In this document: positions 27,715 through 36,556 of the stretch, piece after piece
How positions within the stretch are numbered: position 1 is the stretch's first letter
Layout: each line of letters starts with the position of its first letter
Source: Chitinophaga filiformis
GTDB taxonomy: Bacteria > Bacteroidota > Bacteroidia > Chitinophagales > Chitinophagaceae
NCBI RefSeq assembly: GCF_021646545.1
Contig: NZ_JAKIRP010000007.1
Coordinates: forward strand, 248,001 to 312,000
DNA length: 64,000 nucleotides
Direction: 5' to 3'
Notes under the pieces: generated by a model
What the model saw: only the letters and a program-made list of their open reading frames with translations
The model's database searches: none
What the model was told of the DNA's origin: nothing
Translations under genes and position numbers: made by a program

Positions 27715-28739
27715 GTAAGCACTAAAGTTAAGGTAATATGAAATACGCCCTTTTCTTTCCTGATCAGCAAGGTATACTTACCCTTATACAGCATGTCCAG
27801 CCGTGTTCTTACATTAGACAAGCCGATACCGGAATTTTCATCGTGTACGGTAAGATTCCCCTCATCAAAGCGGTTCTTTACATCAAAGGTAAGCTGTCCA
27901 CCCTTTACCAACAGGTGGATATCTATCTGTGGATCTGACAGGTAATTTACCCCATGCTTAAATGCATTTTCCACAAAAGGTATCAGCAGCATGGGCTCTA
28001 TTGTGTAGGATTCCGTTTCTTCTTCCGTATCGATTACAGTATTGACTGCCACCTCATTGCCGAAACGCAGTTGCTGCAATGCAATATAACTATTCAGATA
28101 AGCTATTTCTTTGCTGACGGACACCTTCTTCCCCTGTGTATCGTACAGCATGTACCGCATCAGATCTGACAGCATAATAAGGGACGATTCCAGGCGGTCC
28201 GATTTCTTCCGCGCCAGTGATACAAGGTTGGTCAGGACGTTAAACAGGAAATGTGGGCTGATCTGTGAACGGAGAAACTTCAGCTCTGTAGACAGCTGTT
28301 CTGTCCGTCTTTTCTCCTGCTCCTTCTCAAGCCGGATCTTGTCTGCTACCCTGCGGTAAATGATGCTGATGAAAAATATCCCGACTGACGGACCAAATAT
28401 GAATTTGTACGACGCCATATCTTTCAATACATCAGGGAACCAGAAAGCCAGTATATAATACTTCAGCTGGAATGAAACGAACAACAGCAAGATGGCTACG
28501 GGGATGTACAGCCACCAGTATTTCCGGTTCCTCAGCCGGGGGTAGAAGAAGAAAGCATTACTATAGAAAATGCCCATATGTATAAACCCTGATATGGTGA
28601 AGAACAAACCGGGAATAGGACCTATCTTATAGTCGTTGGCTGCTGTAGAAACCAGATATGGCAATAGCAGTAACAACGCCCAGATAAGGGCATGAATACT
28701 ACCTTCAGTAAGTACATATTTATTACGTTGTATCCGCAT
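27711..28739 (-). CDS. LytS-like sensor histidine kinase
   Basis: With the ATG at 28737-28739 it has 342 residues. The longer open frame to 28850 would put a promoter-like TATTTTTG (28759-28752) inside the gene and is rejected. Four membrane segments are seen in residues about 14-130. The His_kinase domain has the phospho-acceptor His163 in SPHFLFNVLTNL. The ATPase part has PMLLIPFVENAFKHG and GIGLSNVRTRL. It pairs with the LytTR regulator by a 4-bp overlap. The stimulus is unknown. Confidence 0.93.
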   Translation of the reverse strand: MRIQRNKYVLTEGSIHALIWALLLLLPYLVSTAANDYKIGPIPGLFFTISGFIHMGIFYSNAFFFYPRLRNRKYWWLYIPVAILLLFVSFQLKYYILAFWFPDVLKDMASYKFIFGPSVGIFFISIIYRRVADKIRLEKEQEKRRTEQLSTELKFLRSQISPHFLFNVLTNLVSLARKKSDRLESSLIMLSDLMRYMLYDTQGKKVSVSKEIAYLNSYIALQQLRFGNEVAVNTVIDTEEETESYTIEPMLLIPFVENAFKHGVNYLSDPQIDIHLLVKGGQLTFDVKNRFDEGNLTVHDENSGIGLSNVRTRLDMLYKGKYTLLIRKEKGVFHITLTLVLT

Positions 28740-28751
28740 TGCTAATAGTAA

Positions 28752-28759
28752 CAAAAATA
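28752..28759 (-). promoter_or_regulatory. Candidate -7 element for the LytS/LytTR operon
   Basis: On the minus strand this reads TATTTTTG (TAnnTTTG consensus), 13 bp ahead of the kinase ATG. No clear TTG -33 element is present. It supports the shorter kinase start. Confidence 0.4.
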
Positions 28760-28859
28760 GCCATTTTAAGCCCTGTTTACGAGGAAGGTGTAGACAAAAC
28801 AGGAATATGTGTAGATTACCTGCTATCCCGTATATTCGTATAATAATCATCCATTAGCA

Positions 28860-29699
28860 ATGAAGCACCTGCTTTATATAGTCATCGCCGTTTGTATCTG
28901 CTCCTGCTCACCGAAACTTGCCCCCGGCACAGGGGACAACGATATTTCACCGCTTCCGGACACTGCCTTTGTATTGGTACTTAGCCAGAACGACCGCTTC
29001 AATAGTAACGGTAATGGCAGAATAGCTACTATCAGCTCTTCAGAGAACAATAAATATCCTGCCTGCACCTATGAGGAGATCATAACGAAGTTTAAACAGA
29101 TGGCCAGGGCGCAGGGCGCCAACCTGGTAAGAATAAGCAGCTACAGGAAGCCGGCTTATAAAGGAGATTGTGATAAGATCACCGCAAAACTTTACAAGGT
29201 CGACAATGTAAAAGCCTATGAGCAGAAATTTGAATGGAGCGCTGAACGCAAACTGACCTGGGATGATTTCAAAGGCAATCCTGCATTCAACAAAGAGCCC
29301 GATGTCGCTGCCAGAACATCCTGCCGCTTCGGTATACGGATCGATACCATGTATGCATCAGGTATCCGGGTTGTGGTAACCAATGAGTTTATCTGCCGCC
29401 AGAGCAGCGTAAGGCCCGAACGAAAGACTGCAGCCCTGCTGGCACATGAACAATTACACTTTGACCTGAGTGAAGTATATGCGCGGCTACTGCGCAAACA
29501 GCTGGCCAATACACAACTAACCGCCACCAATATCAATAAGGTGTCAACAGACGCCTTCCTGGAAACATACCGGATATATAAAGAAAGACAGTGGGCATAC
29601 GACCAGGAGACCCACCACGGACTAAACGCGGCAACCCAGGAGCGCTGGGAAGAAACCATAAGAAAGGAACTGGCCGCCCTGGCCGGATACGAAAATTAA
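28860..29699 (+). CDS. DUF922-family putative zinc metallopeptidase lipoprotein
   Basis: The 279-residue protein has a lipoprotein signal (VCICSCSPKL). A DUF922-type region has LTWDDFKGNPAF at about 131-143 and the zincin motif HEQLH at 196-200 (followed by FDLSEVYARLLRK). The motif fits HExxH, so zinc binding and peptidase activity are plausible. The family is poorly characterised. It is divergent from the LytS kinase with 120 bp between the starts, and lies 87 bp ahead of a TonB-dependent receptor, though the element between them suggests separate control of the receptor. Confidence 0.8.
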   Translation: MKHLLYIVIAVCICSCSPKLAPGTGDNDISPLPDTAFVLVLSQNDRFNSNGNGRIATISSSENNKYPACTYEEIITKFKQMARAQGANLVRISSYRKPAYKGDCDKITAKLYKVDNVKAYEQKFEWSAERKLTWDDFKGNPAFNKEPDVAARTSCRFGIRIDTMYASGIRVVVTNEFICRQSSVRPERKTAALLAHEQLHFDLSEVYARLLRKQLANTQLTATNINKVSTDAFLETYRIYKERQWAYDQETHHGLNAATQERWEETIRKELAALAGYEN

Positions 29700-29734
29700 C
29701 CTTGTTTAACATTAAAGCAAGGCATATTAACCTG
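29700..29734 (-). promoter_or_regulatory. 35-bp element upstream of the receptor, copy 1
   Basis: Read on the minus strand, this element matches 34951-34985 (plus) at 29 of 35 bases. It holds two GTTAA half-sites 21 bp apart. It ends 52 bp before the receptor ATG. See the second copy for the comparison. Confidence 0.7.
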
Positions 29735-29786
29735 CTTTTGCAGATGGTGGATCTACCTTCATGTTATTCACGAAGTAACGACCATC

Positions 29787-32600
29787 ATGAGAAAATACTA
29801 CTCACTACTCCTTGCCTGCTGCTTTACACTTGGCGCCTACGCACAGCGAACCGGCACTGTGAAAGGCACTGTATCTGACACCAGCTCCGGACAGCCTGTA
29901 ACATCCGCAACCATTACGCTCTTCCGAAAAGCAGATTCATCGCTGATCAGTTTTACCATGACTGATAACAAAGGCGCTTTTCAGTTGTCCGGCATTCCGA
30001 ATGGAGATTACCGCCTGCTTATCACGCACGTCAAATATCATAATGCCAGCCGGCCTGTTAATATCAACGCCGGCAGCCATGACATCAACCTGCAGAACAT
30101 CGTGCTGCAGGACCTAAGCCGAACACTCAATGAGGTAGAAGTCAGTGCGGAAGCACCACCGGTCACGCTCGTAGGCGATACCATTCAATATAACGCCGGC
30201 TCATTTAAAACACCGCCCAATGCGAGTGTGGAGCAATTGCTGAAAAAGCTGCCCGGTATCCAGGTAGATAAAGATGGTACAGTAAAAGCCCAGGGACAAA
30301 AGGTCAACCGCGTACTGGTAGACGGCAAGGAGTTCTTCGGCACCGACCCTAAACTGGCTACCAAAAACCTGCCCGCTGATGCCATCGAAAAGGTGCAGGT
30401 ATTTGACCGCCTGAGTGACGCTGCCCAGTTAACAGGCTTCGACGACGGCAACAATGAAAAGACCATTAATCTGAAACTCAAACAGGATAAAAGAAAAGGG
30501 CTGTTCGGCAAAGTGACTGCCGGCGGAGGTACAGACGACCGGTATGAAGGACGCTTCAACGTTAATTCCTTCAAAGGCGCCAGGCAGCTATCCGGTATTG
30601 GTATGGGCAATAACTCCAATGCCGAAGGTTTTTCCTTCATGGACCTGATGAACTTTTCCGGTGAACTGAACCGCATGCGGCAGAGTGGCAACGGCAATGC
30701 CAGCTTCTCCATCAATGCCGATAACCCTATTAGTGCATTAACAGGGATGGGCGACAATAACGGCATCAAAACTATATGGGGAGGTGGGATCAATTACAAT
30801 AACATCATCGGCAATAAAACCGATCTCAGCTCCAGTTACTTTTATAACCGTTATAATCCCTACAAGGAAAGTACTGTAGAACGCCAGTATTTTCTGCCCG
30901 ACTCCTCCTATTTCTACAACCAGCAATCGACCAGCGATAACCTCAATAACAGCCACCGTCTGAACGTGGCAGCCGATATCGCCATCGACTCCTTTCATTC
31001 ACTCAAAATATCGTCTTCTGCCGGCTACCAGGAAACCCGTACAAAAAGCCACAGCAGCTACGAAACATTGTGGGAAGATAAACAGCTGGCAAACCAGGGT
31101 TTTAGCGATAACTATACCACCGGACATGGTACCAATTTCCGTAACGATATATTATTCCGGAAAAGATTTCCGCTTAAAGGCAGGACCTTTTCACTGGGAC
31201 TGCAAACAAGCCTGAATAACAGCGAAAATAAAGGCCGCTTGCTTTCTGTCAATCAGTTCTACAACCATGGCACTCCCCAGCCATATCAGGACTCCATTAG
31301 CCAGGTCAACAACACACAGGGCGATCTCAAAGCTTATACGCTCCGCGCCGTCTATACCGAACCACTGTTCAGGCACTCGCTGCTGGAATTAAGCCTCAGT
31401 CGCAGCAATACCAGTAGCAGTTCCGATAAAACCACGTATGACTATAACGGCCGGACCGGCAAGTTTGACCACCTGAACGAAGACCTGACCAACAATTTCG
31501 AAAACACCTACGGTTACACTAACGCTGGCCTGCGCCTGCGTACCAAACAAAAGCACTTCAGCCTGGCCGCCGGACTTAACTGGCAGTATGCTACCCTCGA
31601 AGGAAATATCATTGCAGGTACGAAAGATTCTGTCATCCGCAAGAACTTCTCCAACCTGTTGCCATCGCTCCGGTTTAAATATGATTTCAGCCGTTACCGC
31701 AATCTTAGTATCAATTATGCAGCGAGCACCAACCAACCAGGTGTATCGCAGTTACAGCCCGTTCCCGACATTTCCGATCCGCTTAACATCAAAGAAGGTA
31801 ATCCATCCCTGAAACAGGAATATACACATGCGGTACAGCTGAGTTATATATACGTTGATCCCTTCAGGAACAAGAACCTGTTTGCCTTTTTCAATCTGCA
31901 GGAGACGCAGAACAAGATCGTAGACGCGCATACTGTGGATTCATCCGGCGTCAATCATACCACGCCGGTGAACGTAAACGGGGTATATAATATGACCGGC
32001 TCCATTAACTGGGGCTTACCGGTAAGGGCATTAAAAGGCACGATCAATTTCGGTAGCAATATGGGATACAGCAAAACAAAACAGTTCACCAATACGGTCG
32101 CAAATACTATCCGCACCTTTACCTTCGGACCATCCATGCGTATGGACCTGGCGCCTACCGACAAATTAGACCTCTCATTCAATGCAGGACTCAATTACTA
32201 CCATACAGGCTATTCCCTGCAATCGGCTCTTAATACCACCTATTTCTCACAGCAATATGAAGGAGAGGTGAACTGGCAATTACCAGCCAGCTTCCAGCTA
32301 AATACCAGCTTTACATACACTATTAACAACCGTCGTGCAGAAGGCTTTAACACCAGCATTCCATTGTGGAGCGCCTCCTTTAGCCGTCAGTTCCTGCGTT
32401 TTAACAGGGGAGAATTAAAACTGAGTGTCAATGACATCCTGAACAGGAACATCGGCATCAGCCGCAGCAGCAACCAAAACTATATTGAAGACAGCCGCAC
32501 AAAGAACCTCCGGCGCTTCTTCCTGCTCAGTTTTACCTACAGTCTCAGTAAGCGTCCCGCCCGGGAAGAACATGGCGGTTTCAATGTCATACGACGCTAA
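29787..32600 (+). CDS. TonB-dependent receptor-like outer-membrane beta-barrel protein
   Basis: The 937-residue protein has a signal peptide (ending AYAQ, residue 19). A carboxypeptidase-regulatory-like domain follows (about 22-115, GTVKGTVSDTSSGQPV). A plug-like region (about 130-225) includes SVEQLLKKLPGIQVDKDG and VNRVLVDGKEFFGTDP. A barrel of the OMP_b-brl_3 type follows. It lacks the SusC features and has no SusD partner. This class often co-occurs with GLPGLI genes in Bacteroidota and is thought to handle peptides, metals or unknown ligands. The shared promoter element links it to the GLPGLI gene at 34109-34903. Confidence 0.92.
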   Translation: MRKYYSLLLACCFTLGAYAQRTGTVKGTVSDTSSGQPVTSATITLFRKADSSLISFTMTDNKGAFQLSGIPNGDYRLLITHVKYHNASRPVNINAGSHDINLQNIVLQDLSRTLNEVEVSAEAPPVTLVGDTIQYNAGSFKTPPNASVEQLLKKLPGIQVDKDGTVKAQGQKVNRVLVDGKEFFGTDPKLATKNLPADAIEKVQVFDRLSDAAQLTGFDDGNNEKTINLKLKQDKRKGLFGKVTAGGGTDDRYEGRFNVNSFKGARQLSGIGMGNNSNAEGFSFMDLMNFSGELNRMRQSGNGNASFSINADNPISALTGMGDNNGIKTIWGGGINYNNIIGNKTDLSSSYFYNRYNPYKESTVERQYFLPDSSYFYNQQSTSDNLNNSHRLNVAADIAIDSFHSLKISSSAGYQETRTKSHSSYETLWEDKQLANQGFSDNYTTGHGTNFRNDILFRKRFPLKGRTFSLGLQTSLNNSENKGRLLSVNQFYNHGTPQPYQDSISQVNNTQGDLKAYTLRAVYTEPLFRHSLLELSLSRSNTSSSSDKTTYDYNGRTGKFDHLNEDLTNNFENTYGYTNAGLRLRTKQKHFSLAAGLNWQYATLEGNIIAGTKDSVIRKNFSNLLPSLRFKYDFSRYRNLSINYAASTNQPGVSQLQPVPDISDPLNIKEGNPSLKQEYTHAVQLSYIYVDPFRNKNLFAFFNLQETQNKIVDAHTVDSSGVNHTTPVNVNGVYNMTGSINWGLPVRALKGTINFGSNMGYSKTKQFTNTVANTIRTFTFGPSMRMDLAPTDKLDLSFNAGLNYYHTGYSLQSALNTTYFSQQYEGEVNWQLPASFQLNTSFTYTINNRRAEGFNTSIPLWSASFSRQFLRFNRGELKLSVNDILNRNIGISRSSNQNYIEDSRTKNLRRFFLLSFTYSLSKRPAREEHGGFNVIRR

Positions 32601-32623
32601 CACAATACTTAATAACACAAAAA

Positions 32624-32646
32624 GGGCTGACCCGAAAGGTCAGCCC
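32624..32646 (-). terminator. Hairpin terminator between convergent genes
   Basis: A GC-rich 9-bp perfect stem with a 5-nt loop (GGGCTGACC/GGTCAGCCC). The minus side is followed by TTTTTGTG, so it mainly ends the alpha/beta hydrolase transcript. Confidence 0.8.
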
Positions 32647-32720
32647 CGGCCATATTGGAAGTCCGCCCACTTCCGGCCAATCCACTCTTTAATCCCTATT
32701 ATCCTGTTTATCTGTAAGTA

Positions 32721-33761
32721 TTATTTAGCGAAGTTGTTCACTTCAATGATCGCATCTGCGAATGCCTGAGGTGCTTCCTGAGGAAGATTGTGACCTATAC
32801 CTCCTGTGATGGTATGATGTGCATATTTGCCTTTAAATTTAGCCGCATACATAGCTGGATCAGGATGAGGTGCGCCGTTTGCATCACCTTCCAGGGTCAC
32901 ACTTGGTACGGTAATAGCAGGACCGGTAGCCAGTTTCTTTTCCAGTTCATCGTATTTTGATTCGCCTTTGGACAGACCCAGTCTCCAGCGGTAGTTATCA
33001 ATTACGATCTGTACATGGTCAGGATTATCAAAAGCAACTGCTGACTGGTTATAAGTAGCGTCAGTGAAGTGCCATGTTGGAGATGCCAGTTGCCAGATCA
33101 GCTTATTAAAATCGCGGGTATTAGCGGCGTATCCTGCCTGGCCACGTTCTGTTGCAAAGTAGTACTGGTACCACCACAATAGTTCAGCTTTAGGCGGCAG
33201 CGGCGTCTTATTGGCTTGCTGACTACCGATCAGATAACCACTCACTGACACCAGGCCTTTTACACGCTCAGGCCACAGCGCCGCCATGATATCGGCAGTA
33301 CGTGCCCCCCAGTCAAATCCGCCTACTACTGCTTTCTTAATTTTCAATGCGTCCATAAAAGCGATGATGTCCACTGCTACTACTGATTGTTGTCCGTTGC
33401 GGGGTGTTTCAGCAGAAAGGAAACGGGTGGTACCGTAGCCGCGCAGATAAGGTATCAATACCCTGAAACCTTTTGCTGCCAGGATATCTGACACTTCCTT
33501 GTAGCTGGCAATGTCATAAGGCCAGCCATGGAGGAGAATAACAGGCTCACCGTCTGCAGGTCCGGCTTCTGCGTAGCCCACATCAAGTACACCTGCCTTA
33601 ATTTGTTTGAGATGATCAAAGGCTGCAACTGTAGCAGTAGTACTGCTCTCACTGGCGGAGGGCTGCGCATTTGCGGTATTGAAACTGCCCAGTCCTAATG
33701 TTGCTAAGATAAAAGCTGCTGCTCCTAAAAAACGACGGCTAAAAGTTGTTCTGTTGTTCAT
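32721..33761 (-). CDS. Exported alpha/beta hydrolase, epoxide hydrolase-like
   Basis: With the ATG at 33761 it has 346 residues. The upstream 29 residues are polar and are rejected. It has a signal segment (FLGAAAFILATLGLGSFNTA, cleaved near NAQ) preceded by RR, so Tat or Sec export is possible. The fold motifs are HGWPYD (79-84, oxyanion hole), GGFDWGAR with Asp150 at the nucleophile position, and GIGHNLPQE with the catalytic His. An Asp nucleophile is typical of epoxide hydrolases and haloalkane dehalogenases, not esterases. It stands alone, next to the receptor and GLPGLI genes. Confidence 0.88.
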   Translation of the reverse strand: MNNRTTFSRRFLGAAAFILATLGLGSFNTANAQPSASESSTTATVAAFDHLKQIKAGVLDVGYAEAGPADGEPVILLHGWPYDIASYKEVSDILAAKGFRVLIPYLRGYGTTRFLSAETPRNGQQSVVAVDIIAFMDALKIKKAVVGGFDWGARTADIMAALWPERVKGLVSVSGYLIGSQQANKTPLPPKAELLWWYQYYFATERGQAGYAANTRDFNKLIWQLASPTWHFTDATYNQSAVAFDNPDHVQIVIDNYRWRLGLSKGESKYDELEKKLATGPAITVPSVTLEGDANGAPHPDPAMYAAKFKGKYAHHTITGGIGHNLPQEAPQAFADAIIEVNNFAK

Positions 33762-34108
33762 AGTATTTTTAATTATTGTTGTCAGGTAATATTTCGTTCG
33801 GCTCATTTGCTCACCCTGCACAACAAAAGTAGATCGGCGCAGGTTCAACGCAAATCACGGATACCGTAAACCGGACATAATCATCCCCGAATTAGACAAT
33901 ACCAGGACCGAAATTGGACGGGGAACAACATATCGGGGTTAAGAAAACAGGGTTGGGGCCCGGGTAGCACAATAATGCCCAGGACAAGGTTTAAAGACAG
34001 AGCCCGCATCAAATTGTGATACGGGCTCTTGTTATGGGGTCAACTGACGTAATCAGGCAATCTTTACACACTTATGAGGACGTTTGTATATTTTGTGCCT
34101 ATGCTGAT
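33762..34108. other. Intergenic stretch with terminator-like hairpin
   Basis: This 347-bp gap holds the hairpin at 34000-34028. I found no convincing gene; the rest shows no clear repeat or promoter. Confidence 0.5.
34000..34028 (-). terminator. Likely terminator of the GLPGLI gene
   Basis: A 12-bp stem with one mismatch (34000-34011 with 34017-34028) lies 80 nt behind the GLPGLI stop. The minus side continues TGTCTTT. Confidence 0.6.
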
Positions 34109-34903
34109 CTACTGGACCATGCGTATCATTCTCCCTCTCCCGCCATTATTACGTTGCATCTCTGCGAATATCTTATCCCGTTCCCGGTCAAATTCCTCCG
34201 CAGTCACTTTTTTACCTTTGGATGGCGGTTTGATGGTGGCCAACTCTACCTCCCCGGATACCTCCACAGCTTTATAGACGGTACGGCCATTACCAATATC
34301 GAGACCTAATACAAGTCCCGGCAATTGGGCCTGGTATTCAGGACCAGCCGGCACGGGAATAGCCAGCGTGAACCAGGCAACGATCTCCGAGGTATCTGCC
34401 ACCTCCTTCGTTTTCATTTCGCCATTCTCCATGCTGGTCACAGAGCGTTTACCAATGGTACGGGCCACCGCCTGCTGACAGGGATAATTGAGGATAGTGC
34501 TGGTCTGTCCCGTCAGCTTCCACTCCAGTTTTCGCACACTGTCTGTTATAATGTAATTCTTTGCCCCAAACTCCGTTTGCTCCACCATCTGACCGTTGGC
34601 AAGGTTTACATAGGTCAGATCGTCCACACCGGCTACCATGGTACGAACCCTTAATCCTCCTCCCCTTTCTTCCTCCTCCTCCGGCCTGTCCTCGTCTACG
34701 GCACGACGCAGGCACTGATCATTACCGAATAATACTTCCAGTTTGCTGGTATGTGTGCGCGGAAGCGGCATTGCCCCTGGTTCCATGGCAACGTCCAGCA
34801 TCATCTGTACAGTACGCGTATACAATACTTTGCCCTGCTTTTGCTGACCGTTGACTGTAATAACCGCCAGGCCCAGGGAAATCGTAAAAATTATCTTTTT
34901 CAT
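34109..34903 (-). CDS. GLPGLI family protein
   Basis: The 264-residue protein starts at the ATG at 34901-34903 and has a signal peptide (MKKIIFTISLGLAVITVNGQ). The family core follows: ILNYPCQQAVA, AWFTLAIPVPAGPEYQAQLPGLVLGLDIGNG and a Lys-rich end (KPPSKGKKVTAEEFDRERDKIF). The GLPGLI motif is QLPGLVLGL here. A Glu-rich loop lies at about 80-95. These secreted proteins of Bacteroidota are often next to TonB-dependent receptors and two-component systems; no biochemical role is known. It is divergent from the HK gene, with a shared regulatory element between. Confidence 0.88.
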   Translation of the reverse strand: MKKIIFTISLGLAVITVNGQQKQGKVLYTRTVQMMLDVAMEPGAMPLPRTHTSKLEVLFGNDQCLRRAVDEDRPEEEEERGGGLRVRTMVAGVDDLTYVNLANGQMVEQTEFGAKNYIITDSVRKLEWKLTGQTSTILNYPCQQAVARTIGKRSVTSMENGEMKTKEVADTSEIVAWFTLAIPVPAGPEYQAQLPGLVLGLDIGNGRTVYKAVEVSGEVELATIKPPSKGKKVTAEEFDRERDKIFAEMQRNNGGRGRMIRMVQ

Positions 34904-34950
34904 CCTGTGTACATTTAAGGAGATAAAGCTATCCAGATCTTCCCGCAACA

Positions 34951-34985
34951 CAGGTTAACATGACTTGATTTAATGTTAATTTAGG
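34951..34985 (+). promoter_or_regulatory. 35-bp element in the GLPGLI/HK divergent region, copy 2
   Basis: Identical to copy 1 at 29 of 35 bases; the differences are at 34959, 34963, 34968 and 34980-34982. Half-sites GTTAAC (34954-34959) and GTTAAT (34975-34980) are 21 bp apart, with a third at 34985-34990. It lies 47 bp ahead of the GLPGLI ATG, close to the 52 bp seen for copy 1. The pattern suits an OmpR-type dimer. Confidence 0.7.
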
Positions 34986-35018
34986 TTAATGTTCTGCTGC
35001 CGGGCCCATAGGAAACAA

Positions 35019-35026
35019 TACATTTG
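35019..35026 (+). promoter_or_regulatory. Candidate -7 element for the HK/RR operon
   Basis: TACATTTG matches TAnnTTTG, 44 bp ahead of the kinase ATG. No TTG -33 is at the usual distance; an activator bound at 34951-34990 could supply its place. Confidence 0.5.
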
Positions 35027-35070
35027 CAGCATAACAATTAATAACGACACTGCCCAACAGCGATATATTC

Positions 35071-36555
35071 ATGCGATATAAACTTTCCATACCAGTCACC
35101 ATTTCCCTGATCGCACTCACGATACTCGTGATCACGGCGTTCCAGGTATACTGGCTGAAGAAGAACTATCAGGAAGAGGAAAAGTTATTCTCCACCCATA
35201 CCAATATACTTTTCCGGGAAACCCTCTTCCACCTGCAGGCATCGAAGCTGAAGCTTGATTCCGGTCTTCGCATCACCGTAGACGACCGGCAGGGTGTAAC
35301 GCGCGTTACCAACGTGTTACAGGAACGGTTCAGGGATTCTTTTGGCCTTGCACAGCCGGCAAAGCGGGCAGTATTTATGACCGTAAAAGGCAATCCGGCT
35401 TTTCGCGATTCCTTCAACGTGGCATTTAGAGACACGAACAACGTACACCGCATCAGGGTCGTTGACTTCCTGGCCGGCGTGGATTCACTCCGCGACTCTA
35501 TTACGGTAAAAGAAGTATCCAGCCTTTACGGCGACGCACTGCGGAGAGAAAAAATAAACCTGCCCTTTAGCATCCACACCATTCCTGTCGATACACCACG
35601 GGATGAAATACTGCCCTTCCCGAACGATTTCGATGGCAATGTGGTAACCATTGGTTTCACCAAACCAGTCAGCTACCAGGTGCTCTTTGGCAATACCACC
35701 TGGTATCTGCTGCAACGTATCAGCCAGCCTATTCTTATTTCGGTGCTGCTGCTGGGTATTACAATACTTTCATTCCTCCTGCTCTACAGGAACCTGAAAC
35801 AGCAAAGAAAGCTGGCACAACTGAAAAACGACTTTATCAGTAATATCACACACGAACTGAAAACGCCTATCGCCACTGTGAGTGTCGCTATCGAGGCGCT
35901 GCGGAGTTTTGACGTACTGGAAGACAGGGAAACCACCAATGAATATCTTGAAATATCTGCCAACGAAATGCAGCGACTCAGCCTGCTGGTCGATAAAGTA
36001 CTGAAACTATCTATGTTCGAAAACCGGGAGATCACTTTAAATAAAGAACAGTTTGATCTGAGAACATTGGCTGCCAGTGTAATGGAATCTATGCGGCTAC
36101 AGTTTGAAAAACACCGCGCGCATACCAGTCTCAAAACGAGCGGACATAATTTCATTATTACGGCAGACAAGCTGCACATCACAAGCGTGTTATACAACCT
36201 GCTTGACAATGCACTCAAATACAGCGTCAAGGATCCGGAAATACTTGTACATATACTCGACCATGGACAATACCTGGAGATACGTGTAACAGACAACGGA
36301 ATCGGCATTGCAAAAGAGTACAAAGGAAAAATATTTGAGAAGTTCTTCCGTATCCCCAATGGCAACCGGCACAACATCAAAGGTTACGGACTTGGTTTAA
36401 GTTATGTATCGCATATAGTACAAAGGCATATGGGCTTTATAGAAGTGGAAAGTGAACTGCATAAAGGCAGTACCTTCTCAGTAAAACTTCCCTTTGTGGA
36501 AGCGCCAGTCATTTATTACGATAACAACCGCCAGGTAAGGTCTAAAATATTCTAA
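35071..36555 (+). CDS. Sensor histidine kinase, two-membrane-segment type
   Basis: The 494-residue kinase has TM1 at about 8-29, a periplasmic sensor region of about 190 residues, and TM2 at about 219-239. The HisKA domain follows with His261 in ISNITHELKTPIATV. The ATPase domain has the N box (VLYNLLDNALKYS), DNGIGI, and GYGLGLSYV. No PAS or HAMP domain is obvious. The regulator gene follows after 1 bp, so the two are cotranscribed. The periplasmic region is unrecognised. It may sense the substrate of the nearby receptor or envelope stress; this is inference. Confidence 0.95.
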   Translation: MRYKLSIPVTISLIALTILVITAFQVYWLKKNYQEEEKLFSTHTNILFRETLFHLQASKLKLDSGLRITVDDRQGVTRVTNVLQERFRDSFGLAQPAKRAVFMTVKGNPAFRDSFNVAFRDTNNVHRIRVVDFLAGVDSLRDSITVKEVSSLYGDALRREKINLPFSIHTIPVDTPRDEILPFPNDFDGNVVTIGFTKPVSYQVLFGNTTWYLLQRISQPILISVLLLGITILSFLLLYRNLKQQRKLAQLKNDFISNITHELKTPIATVSVAIEALRSFDVLEDRETTNEYLEISANEMQRLSLLVDKVLKLSMFENREITLNKEQFDLRTLAASVMESMRLQFEKHRAHTSLKTSGHNFIITADKLHITSVLYNLLDNALKYSVKDPEILVHILDHGQYLEIRVTDNGIGIAKEYKGKIFEKFFRIPNGNRHNIKGYGLGLSYVSHIVQRHMGFIEVESELHKGSTFSVKLPFVEAPVIYYDNNRQVRSKIF

Positions 36556-36556
36556 G

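Noticed and set aside
28740..28850. N-terminal extension of the LytS-like kinase
   Set aside because: It would contain a promoter-like TATTTTTG and lies in the divergent intergenic region; the membrane domain begins after the ATG at 28739.
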